DNA of 11,250 bases from the NCBI GenBank assembly GCA_946543095.1, contig CAMNLO010000024.1, forward strand, positions 1 to 11,250, read 5' to 3'. Positions 5,157 through 11,250 of this stretch are shown here, piece by piece. A program made the position numbers and the translations under genes. This DNA is from an uncultured bacterium (GTDB lineage Bacteria; Bacillota; Clostridia; Lachnospirales; Lachnospiraceae). The notes under the pieces are model-generated. The model saw only the letters and a list, made by a program, of their open reading frames with translations. It was not told where the DNA came from and ran no database searches. Position 1 is the first letter of the stretch; each line of letters begins with the position of its first letter.

Positions 5157-6194
5157 ATGAGTGAGAAATTAGATTATAAAGCAGCCGGCGTGGATATCGA
5201 GGCGGGCTACCGCAGCGTCGAACTGATCAAAGAAAGTGTCGGGACCACCCTCCGCCCCGAGGTACTGGGGGGGCTGGGAGGCTTTTCCGGCGCCTTTTCC
5301 ATGGCGGCGGCAAAGGGCATGAAGGAGCCCGTGCTCCTGTCCGGCACGGACGGCGTAGGCACCAAGCTGAAGCTGGCCTTTCTGCTGGACAGACATGACA
5401 CCGTGGGCATCGACTGTGTGGCTATGTGCGTAAACGATATCGCCTGTGCGGGGGGAGAACCCCTGTTTTTTCTGGACTATATCGCCTGCGGCAAAAACGT
5501 GCCGGAGAAGATCGAAAAGATCGTAAGCGGCGTGGCGGCGGGCTGCAGGGAGGCGGGGGCCTCCCTCATCGGCGGAGAGACAGCGGAGATGCCCGGGTTT
5601 TATCCCGTGGAGTAATATGACCTGGCAGGCTTTGCGGTGGGTCTTGTGGAAAAAGAGGAGATGATCACCGGGGAATCCGTGAAGGAGGGGGATGTGCTTT
5701 TGGGCATCGCTTCCTCCGGAGTCCACAGCAACGGTTTCTCTCTGGTGCGGAAGGTCTTCAACATGACGGAGGATTCCCTTGCCAGATACTATCCAGATCT
5801 GGGAAGGAGCCTGGGAGAGGAGCTGATCACTCCCACAAAGATCTATGTGAAGGCCCTGAAGGCCGTAAAGGATGCGGGGATCCGCATCAAGGGCTGCTCC
5901 CATATCACGGGAGGCGGTTTTTACGAGAATGTTCCCAGAATGCTCCCGGAAGGAGTGGAGGCTGTGATCCGCAGGGATTCCTATGAGCTTCCCCCGGTTT
6001 TCGAACTTCTGAGAAAGACCGGGAATCTGGATGAAAGGACCATGTACAACACCTATAACATGGGCATCGGCATGGTGCTGGCCCTTGCCCCCGAGGATGC
6101 GGACGGGGCGGTGAAGGCGCTGGAAGCGGTTTCCGAAAAGGCATTTCTCATCGGAGAGTGTAAAAACGGAGAGAAGGGAGCCAGACTGTGCTGA
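5157..6194 (+). pseudogene. purM: Phosphoribosylformylglycinamidine cyclo-ligase (PurM, AIR synthetase) interrupted by an in-frame TAA
   Basis: PurM closes FGAM to AIR with ATP. The full frame 5157-6194 is 346 codons, the normal PurM length, and is free of frameshifts. Residues before the break include [22 protein letters not shown], and [14 protein letters not shown]. Residues after it begin YDLAGFAVGLVEKEEMITG and continue in the same frame through GVHSNGFSLVRK and HITGGGFYENVPRML to the end. Codon 153 (5613-5615) is TAA where relatives have an acidic residue (PV[D/E]EYDLAGF), so one base change, GAA to TAA, explains it. The two fragments would be 152 aa and about 190 aa; the first lacks most of the fold. 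SD AAAGGA (5145-5150) precedes the ATG. The end overlaps purN by 7 nt. Since the rest is well conserved, a recent mutation or sequencing error is more likely than old decay. Codon reassignment is unlikely, because kduI and dhuI end in TAA. Confidence 0.9.
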
Positions 6195-6784
6195 GAGTCC
6201 TGGTGCTGGTCAGCGGCGGAGGGACAAACCTGCAGGCGATCCTGGACGCTATAGACGAAGGAAAGATCACAAACACGGAGATCGTGGGAGTCCTGTCCAG
6301 CTCTCCAAAGGCCTATGCCCTGGAGAGGGCAAAAATCAAGGAAATCCCCACCACCGTGGTGGCGCCGAAGGCCTATTCCTCCAGAGCGGAATTTGAGCAG
6401 GCACTGAAGGAAGCCATTGATTCCTATCAGCCGGAGCTGATCGTTCTGGCAGGCTTTCTGGTGGTGCTGCCGGAGGCTATCGTGAAGGCCTATCCCCGGA
6501 GGATCCTGAATGTGCACCCCTCTTTGATCCCTTCCTTCTGCGGAAAGGGCTTCTACGGACTGAAGGTCCACGAAGAGGCGCTGAAGCGGGGAGTTAAGGT
6601 GACGGGGGCCACGGTCCATTTCGTGGATGAGGGAACGGACACCGGTCCCATTTTATTTCAGAAGGCTGTGGAGGTCAGGGACGGGGACACCCCGGAGCTC
6701 CTCCAGAGGCGGGTGATGGAAGAGGCGGAATGGATCTTGCTGCCCCAGGCCATCCACTGCATTGCAAACGGAGAAATTCACTGA
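6188..6784 (+). CDS. purN: Phosphoribosylglycinamide formyltransferase (PurN, GAR transformylase)
   Basis: PurN transfers the formyl group of 10-formyl-THF to GAR, the third step of purine synthesis. The 198-aa product has the phosphate-binding VSGGGTNLQAI (8-18). Its catalytic set is N108 and H110 in NVHPSLIPSF, plus D151 in HFVDEGTDTGP, which aligns with E. coli D144. SFCGKGFYG (116-124) is the usual insertion of clostridial PurN. The start is GTG at 6188, with AAGGGAG (6174-6180) 7 nt upstream, and it overlaps the purM end by 7 nt. Such coupling makes purN translation depend on ribosomes finishing purM, so the purM nonsense codon could lower PurN as well (inference). Confidence 0.95.
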   Translation: MLRVLVLVSGGGTNLQAILDAIDEGKITNTEIVGVLSSSPKAYALERAKIKEIPTTVVAPKAYSSRAEFEQALKEAIDSYQPELIVLAGFLVVLPEAIVKAYPRRILNVHPSLIPSFCGKGFYGLKVHEEALKRGVKVTGATVHFVDEGTDTGPILFQKAVEVRDGDTPELLQRRVMEEAEWILLPQAIHCIANGEIH

Positions 6785-6796
6785 CAGGAGGACTGG

Positions 6797-8071
6797 ATGA
6801 AGATACTGATCGTGGGCGGAGGCGGCAGGGAGCATGCCATCGCGCAGGCCCTGAAGAGAAGCAAAAGAGCGCCTGAGCTTTTCTGCGCCCCGGGCAACGC
6901 AGGCATCGGGGAGATCGCGGAGTGCGTGCCCATCGGCGCCATGGAATTCGAAAAGCTGGCGGAGTTTGCCATCCGGAAACAGATCGATCTGACTGTGGTG
7001 GGGATGGATGATCCCCTGGCAGGCGGGATCGTGGACGTTTTTGAACAAAAGGGCTTAAGGGCCTTCGGACCCAGAAAGAACGCGGCCATCATTGAGGCCA
7101 GCAAGGCCTTTTCCAAGGATCTGATGAAGAAGTACGGCATCCCCACCGCTTCCTATGAGACCTTTCAGGATGCGGCGAAGGCAAAGGCATATCTGGAGAC
7201 CGCGCCCTATCCCATTGTGTTAAAGGCGGACGGCCTGGCCCTTGGGAAGGGAGTCCTGATCTGCAATACAAAGGAGGAAGCCCTTCAGGGCGTTTCTTCC
7301 ATTATGGAAGAAAAGCAGTTCGGAGACGCCGGAAACCGGCTGGTGATCGAGGAATTCATGACCGGCAGAGAGGTCAGCGTCCTGGCCTTTGTGGACGGGA
7401 AGCATATAAAGACCATGGCCTCCGCCCAGGACCACAAGCGGGCCGGAGACGGTGACACGGGCTTAAACACCGGCGGCATGGGGACCTTCAGTCCCAGCCC
7501 CTTTTATACGAAAGAGATCGAGGAATACTGCAGCTCCCACATTTTCCTGCCCACAGTGGCAGCCATGGAAAAAGAGGGCAGGCCCTTCCGGGGAGTTTTG
7601 TATTTCGGCCTGATGTTAACGGAAAACGGTCCGAAGGTGCTGGAATACAATGCCCGCTTCGGGGATCCGGAGGCCCAGGTGATTTTGCCCAGGCTGAAAA
7701 CGGATCTTGTGGATGTGATGGAAGCCTGCATCGACGGGACGCTGGATCGGATAGAGCTGGAGTTTGACGAAAAAGCGGCGGTCTGCGTGGTGGTGGCCTC
7801 CGGGGGATATCCCGTGAGCTACAAAAAGGGCTATCCCATTCAGGGGCTGGACTACTTTCAGGATAAGACCGATGAATTCTGCTTCCATGCGGGAACGAAG
7901 GCCGGTGAGGGAGGCGAGATCCTCACAAACGGCGGCAGGGTCTTAGGAGTGACGGCCCTGGGGGCGGATCTGAAGGAAGCCAGAAAGAACGCCTACGAGG
8001 CGGTGAAGCATGTCAGCTTTCAGGACTGCTTCTATCGAAACGATATCGGAAAAGCCATCAACGAAGCCTGA
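6797..8071 (+). CDS. purD: Phosphoribosylamine-glycine ligase (PurD, GAR synthetase)
   Basis: PurD joins glycine to phosphoribosylamine with ATP, the second step of IMP synthesis. The 424-aa product is full length. It has the N-terminal GGGGREHAIA (7-16), the ATP-grasp lysines in KADGLALGKGVLI (143-155), the hallmark DHKRAGDGDTGLNTGGMG (212-229), and FGDPEAQ (288-294), which is part of the metal/ATP site. The C-terminal domain (GGYPVSYKKGYPI, GGRVLGVTALG) is intact. AGGAGG (6786-6791) sits 5 nt before the ATG and 1 nt after the purN stop, so the gene is clearly in the same operon. No clear terminator follows; only a short CCCGGCCGGG palindrome lies just after the stop. Other purine genes must be elsewhere, because the next gene is unrelated. 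Confidence 0.96.
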   Translation: MKILIVGGGGREHAIAQALKRSKRAPELFCAPGNAGIGEIAECVPIGAMEFEKLAEFAIRKQIDLTVVGMDDPLAGGIVDVFEQKGLRAFGPRKNAAIIEASKAFSKDLMKKYGIPTASYETFQDAAKAKAYLETAPYPIVLKADGLALGKGVLICNTKEEALQGVSSIMEEKQFGDAGNRLVIEEFMTGREVSVLAFVDGKHIKTMASAQDHKRAGDGDTGLNTGGMGTFSPSPFYTKEIEEYCSSHIFLPTVAAMEKEGRPFRGVLYFGLMLTENGPKVLEYNARFGDPEAQVILPRLKTDLVDVMEACIDGTLDRIELEFDEKAAVCVVVASGGYPVSYKKGYPIQGLDYFQDKTDEFCFHAGTKAGEGGEILTNGGRVLGVTALGADLKEARKNAYEAVKHVSFQDCFYRNDIGKAINEA

Positions 8072-8162
8072 GCGCCCGGCCGGGAGCCTTGGCCATCGGT
8101 ATTTAAACAATCACTGCAGCAAGGAGCGGTTCACATCAGTATTTCATAAGGGAGAGAAGAAT

Positions 8163-9176
8163 ATGAGAAGCATGAAGAAGAAAACGATCAGGACATTTTC
8201 AGCCGTGCTGGCACTGCTGCTTATCCTGGGCCTTTCCATGACGGTTCTGGCAGACCGCTCCGGCACGGTGAAGAGCGACAGCGTGAACATCCGCTCCGGC
8301 GCCGGCACGGGCTTTTCCGCGGTGACCCAGCTGTCCAAGGGGACCAGTGTTACGGTCACGGGCGAGGAAACGGACTCCGCAGGAAAGATCTGGTATGCCA
8401 TTTCCTTTGCCGGCGGCAACGGCTATATCCGTGAAGATTTTATCGATGTGGGCGAAGAGATCGCCCCCGAGGTGCCTGAGGTGCCCGAGGTTCCGGAGGA
8501 GCCCGCAGAGACCATGGACCAGACTCCCGCGGCCCAGCCCGCAGCCCCTTCCGTGCCGAAGGACTACACCGTGGAATACATTGAGGGAGATGACGGAGAG
8601 AGCTCCTGGTATCTGAACAACAATATCGAAGGCGTGCGCTACAAGGTGAACGATCTTTTAGAGGCCGCGGAGAAGAATGATGAGAGCGAATCCACGGCTG
8701 TCAAGCAGGTGAAGCGTCAGAAGATCCTCATCGGCTTCCTGTTCGTGTTCCTTGTCATTGCCATTATCGCTATTACGCTTTTAGTCTTCCGTTTGAAGGG
8801 TGTTTACGAGGAGATGGAGGAGGAGCACTACAGAAACCAGCGCGCAAGGAGAGGGGACGGAGCTTCCTCCGCTTCCAGGACCGGCGCTTCCGGTCAGGCC
8901 AGAGCTGCTTCCCCCAGGACCACGGCAGCAGCCGCCCAGTCCTCCGGCATCCGCACTACCCAGCAGGCCCAGTCCTCCAGGACCGGTGTCAGGACCGAGC
9001 CCAGGACCACATCCGCATCATCCGTCCGTCAGGCGCCCAAGGACGCGGCCAGATATCCCGAGGAGAGAGCGCCCCAGACCCAGGTCCGGAAAGCGGCTCC
9101 CAAGCCCAAGAACTTTGCCGGGGACATGGATGACGATTTTGAGTACAACTTCGTGGACCTGGATGACGACTTGTGA
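8163..9176 (+). CDS. Secreted SH3b-domain, single-pass membrane protein with disordered cytoplasmic tail
   Basis: The ATG at 8163 is chosen because GGGAG (8150-8154) lies 8 nt upstream and a textbook signal peptide follows: MRSMKKKT, a hydrophobic core (12-29), and a VLA cleavage site at A30. The longer in-frame extension from 8010 overlaps purD. Residues 31-97 form a bacterial SH3 domain (DSVNIRSGAGTGF, W77, GYIREDF), usually wall- or peptide-binding. Residues 103-114 are a 9-nt tandem repeat encoding EVP units, followed by a Pro/Ala linker. A single transmembrane helix spans about 188-209. The roughly 128-residue tail is rich in Ser, Thr, Arg, Ala and Gln, and ends in an acidic/aromatic peptide (DDDFEYNFVDLDDDL). 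The likely topology is extracellular SH3b and cytoplasmic tail. A scaffold or envelope-sensing role is plausible, but function is unknown. It sits between purD and clpC. Confidence 0.8.
   Translation: MRSMKKKTIRTFSAVLALLLILGLSMTVLADRSGTVKSDSVNIRSGAGTGFSAVTQLSKGTSVTVTGEETDSAGKIWYAISFAGGNGYIREDFIDVGEEIAPEVPEVPEVPEEPAETMDQTPAAQPAAPSVPKDYTVEYIEGDDGESSWYLNNNIEGVRYKVNDLLEAAEKNDESESTAVKQVKRQKILIGFLFVFLVIAIIAITLLVFRLKGVYEEMEEEHYRNQRARRGDGASSASRTGASGQARAASPRTTAAAAQSSGIRTTQQAQSSRTGVRTEPRTTSASSVRQAPKDAARYPEERAPQTQVRKAAPKPKNFAGDMDDDFEYNFVDLDDDL
8469..8504 (+). repeat. Four 9-nt tandem repeats inside the SH3b protein gene
   Basis: Four 9-nt units (GAGGTGCCT, GAGGTGCCC, GAGGTTCCG, GAGGAGCCC) encode EVP-EVP-EVP-EEP between the SH3b domain and the membrane helix. 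This is an extended acidic/proline spacer, and its copy number could vary between strains through slippage. Confidence 0.7.
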
Positions 9177-9327
9177 TCAGGGGGTTCAAATGGAACCTGC
9201 CAAACAGGAACAGGCAGCCGTTTTATGAAATAAAATGAGCGGATCGTTCATGTTTGCAGGATTGCGGGAGCTGCGAAAGGCAACGAAGCGATCCGTGATT
9301 TTCATAATACAGAGTAAGTGAGGTAGT
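9177..9327. other. Intergenic region before clpC: small inverted repeats, no clear promoter
   Basis: The 151-bp gap holds GGTTC/GAACC (9183-9187/9193-9197), CTGCC/GGCAG (9197-9201/9213-9217, followed by CCGTTTTA, a weak terminator candidate), and CGGATCG/CGATCCG (9240-9246/9289-9295), which encloses 42 nt. A CATAAT (9303-9308) could be a -10 but has no fitting -35. I see no CtsR-type heptad repeat and no CIRCE element, the usual clpC control sites. Confidence 0.4.
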
Positions 9328-11250
9328 ATGACCGAATACACACCGAATGCGGCGGAAGCCCTGGAGCTGGCGAAGAAATCCGCAAAACGCCACCACCAGG
9401 GCTATGTCGGCACCGAGCACATCCTGCTGGGACTTCTGCAGGAATGCGACGGGGTGGCCGCCCGGGTTTTGATGGATAATAAGGTGGAGGTGTATCAGCT
9501 GGAGAAGCTGATCCTGGATCTGACAGAGGTCCAGACCGACACCATCGTAAAGGACAGGGGAGGCTTTTCCCCGAAGGCAGGCGTCATTTTAGAGGATGCG
9601 GAGGACGAAGCCAGGCGTTTCCACATGGACAGGGTGGGCACCGAGCATATCCTGCTTGCCCTCATCAAGGATGGCGAGAATGTGGCCATCCGTCTGTTGA
9701 ACACCTTAAACATTTCCACAAACAAGCTCTATTCCGACACCCTCCTTGCCATGGGCGAGGATGTGAATGTCCATAAGCACGATCTGAATAAAAAGAAAAG
9801 AAAGGCCTCTATCCTGGAGCAGTACAGCCGTGACCTGACGGCCCTGGCCGAGGAGGGAGAGCTGGATCCCTGCATCGGCAGAGAGGATGAGATCACAAGG
9901 ACCATCCAGATCTTAAGCCGCAGGACCAAGAACAATCCCTGCCTTCTGGGAGAACCGGGAGTGGGAAAATCCGCCATTGTGGAGGGGCTGGCCCAGAAGA
10001 TCGTGTCCGGGGACGTGCCGGCTTCCGTCAGAGGCAAACGCCTTCTGACCCTGGATATGGCAGGCATGGTGGCAGGCAGCAAATACAGAGGGGAATTCGA
10101 GGAGCGGATCAAGCGCATCATCAGCGAGGTGCAGGCGGATCAGAACATCATCCTCTTCATGGATGAGCTCCATACCCTGATCGGAGCCGGCGGGGCGGAA
10201 GGAGCCCTGGATGCCTCCAATATCTTAAAGCCCTCCCTGGCCAGGGGAGAGCTGCAGATGATCGGAGCCACCACCATCGCGGAATACCGCAAGTACATTG
10301 AAAAGGATGCCGCTCTGGAGCGGCGTTTCCAGCCTGTCTCCGTAGAAGAGCCCACGGAAGAGCAGGCGGTGGCCATCTTAAAGGGGATCGCCCACAAATA
10401 TGAGGAGCACCACGGAGTGGAGATCCTGGACGAAGCCATCGAGGCTGCCGTGAAGCTCTCGGAGCGTTATATCAACGACAGGAACCTGCCGGATAAGGCC
10501 ATCGACCTCATCGATGAGGCCTCCGCCGCTGTGAAGCTGAATGTAAGGGGAAGCTCGGACAGGGAGGAAGCCCTGAAGCAGGAGGCAAAGCGGCTGGAGG
10601 AGGAGCTGGAGGAAAGCTTCTTAGAGGAGGATTTTGAGAAGGCGGCTAAGATCAAGGCGCAGATGGATCTGAATTTCTCAAAGCAGGAGCGCCTTGAGAA
10701 AAAAGAAAAAAAAGAAAAGAAAACCGTTGTCACGGAAGAGGATATTGCCGGAGTCGTGGCCCTCTGGACGAAGATACCGGTGAAAAAGCTGGCGGAGAAG
10801 GAGAGCGAGAGGCTGCTGCGCCTGGACAAGACCCTCCATGAGCGGGTCATTGGCCAGGAGGAGGCGGTCCAGGCAGTAACAAAGGCCATCCGCAGAGGCA
10901 GGGTGGGCCTGCAGGATCCGAACCGCCCCATCGGCTCCTTCCTGTTTTTAGGTCCCACAGGCGTGGGAAAGACCGAGCTGTCCAAGGCTTTGGCGGAGGC
11001 CATGTTCGGCTCCGACGCATCCCTGATCCGGGTGGATATGTCGGAATACATGGAGGGCCATTCCGTGGCCAAGATGATCGGCTCCCCTCCCGGCTATGTG
11101 GGCTTCGAGGAGGGAGGACAGCTTTCCGAAAAGATCCGGAGACATCCCTATTCCGTGGTGCTCTTTGACGAGATCGAAAAGGCCCACCCCGATATCTTCA
11201 ATGTGCTGCTTCAGGTGCTGGACGACGGCCATATCACGGACGCCAAGGGC
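9328..11250 (+). CDS. clpC: ATP-dependent Clp protease ATP-binding subunit ClpC (3' end beyond window)
   Basis: ClpC is a hexameric AAA+ unfoldase that feeds ClpP and works in cytoplasmic protein quality control and regulated proteolysis. The first 641 codons are present, out of about 810 usual. The N domain has two Clp_N repeats (each with [10 protein letters not shown], residues 1 to about 145). D1 carries Walker A GEPGVGKS (208-215) and Walker B IILFMDE (274-280). A coiled/UVR-like middle segment ([14 protein letters not shown]) runs into a Lys-rich linker (EKKEKKEKK). D2 carries Walker A GPTGVGKT (542-549) and Walker B VVLFDE (610-615). The frame is open to the window end. The ATG at 9328 has GAGG (9320-9323) upstream. 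No ctsR, mcsA or mcsB gene precedes it, unlike in Bacillus, so its regulation may differ. Confidence 0.96.
   Translation, partial: MTEYTPNAAEALELAKKSAKRHHQGYVGTEHILLGLLQECDGVAARVLMDNKVEVYQLEKLILDLTEVQTDTIVKDRGGFSPKAGVILEDAEDEARRFHMDRVGTEHILLALIKDGENVAIRLLNTLNISTNKLYSDTLLAMGEDVNVHKHDLNKKKRKASILEQYSRDLTALAEEGELDPCIGREDEITRTIQILSRRTKNNPCLLGEPGVGKSAIVEGLAQKIVSGDVPASVRGKRLLTLDMAGMVAGSKYRGEFEERIKRIISEVQADQNIILFMDELHTLIGAGGAEGALDASNILKPSLARGELQMIGATTIAEYRKYIEKDAALERRFQPVSVEEPTEEQAVAILKGIAHKYEEHHGVEILDEAIEAAVKLSERYINDRNLPDKAIDLIDEASAAVKLNVRGSSDREEALKQEAKRLEEELEESFLEEDFEKAAKIKAQMDLNFSKQERLEKKEKKEKKTVVTEEDIAGVVALWTKIPVKKLAEKESERLLRLDKTLHERVIGQEEAVQAVTKAIRRGRVGLQDPNRPIGSFLFLGPTGVGKTELSKALAEAMFGSDASLIRVDMSEYMEGHSVAKMIGSPPGYVGFEEGGQLSEKIRRHPYSVVLFDEIEKAHPDIFNVLLQVLDDGHITDAKG

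Noticed and set aside
5613..5615. Stop codon recoding or reassignment in purM
   Set aside because: TAA ends kduI and dhuI normally, no recoding signal is visible, and TAA is not used for selenocysteine or pyrrolysine.
5169..5903. Long minus-strand open frame (244 codons) opposite purM
   Set aside because: It is antisense to clear PurM motifs, has no SD or family resemblance, and is typical of a shadow frame in GC-rich coding DNA.
5637..6194. Independent gene starting at GTG 5637
   Set aside because: It is in frame with the upstream half, has no SD, and encodes only the PurM C-terminal part.
9679..10439. Several minus-strand open frames inside clpC
   Set aside because: The plus-strand frame encodes unmistakable ClpC, and the antisense frames lack SD sites and known domains.

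Overview
The window looks like a chromosomal segment of a GC-rich gut Firmicute, most likely a Lachnospiraceae (Clostridium cluster XIVa-type) bacterium. This is inferred from strong AGGAGG-type ribosome binding sites, the clostridial flavour of the PurE, PurN and PurD sequences, ClpC rather than ClpA, and a Streptococcus/Clostridia-type uronate dehydrogenase and isomerase pair. No rRNA, tRNA, CRISPR array or transposase gene is visible.

Layout. (1) 1-586: C-terminal part of a DUF3810-type membrane zinc-peptidase-like protein. (2) 583-3600: a small island for unsaturated uronate breakdown. It holds kduI (cupin isomerase) and an SDR dehydrogenase of the DhuD / 'gluconate 5-dehydrogenase' type on the + strand. 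Convergent to them across a bidirectional terminator is a DhuI-type RpiB-family isomerase on the - strand. KduI and DhuI belong to unrelated folds but are predicted to act on the same metabolite (4-deoxy-L-threo-5-hexosulose uronate, from pectin or glycosaminoglycans), and DhuD uses their product. A 130-bp MITE-like element with 20-bp terminal inverted repeats sits between kduI and dhuD. (3) 3428-3680: a divergent regulatory region with back-to-back promoters and a long structured dhuI leader. (4) 3681-4487: a highly charged hypothetical protein with a SHOCT-like segment. (5) 4628-8071: a de novo purine operon, purE-purM-purN-purD. purM carries an in-frame TAA at codon 153, inside an otherwise intact full-length reading frame. 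(6) 8163-9176: a secreted SH3b / single-pass membrane protein with a disordered cytoplasmic tail. (7) 9328 to the end: clpC, cut by the window edge within its second AAA+ module.

How the genes work together. The uronate enzymes would convert unsaturated uronates to 2-keto-3-deoxygluconate, which enters central metabolism through a KDG kinase and aldolase not seen here. The purine genes cover N5-CAIR mutase, AIR synthetase, GAR transformylase and GAR synthetase; purF, purL/Q, purC, purB and purH must lie elsewhere. ClpC is a general protein-quality-control ATPase.

Most notable observations: the purM nonsense codon, the coexistence of two non-homologous DHU isomerases around one dehydrogenase, the MITE-like palindromic element with an ATAA flanking duplication, the 13-bp hairpin next to an SD-like sequence in the dhuI leader, and a 20-bp triplicated repeat next to the convergent terminator. 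I did not find a convincing new defence, toxin-antitoxin or other novel multi-gene system here.
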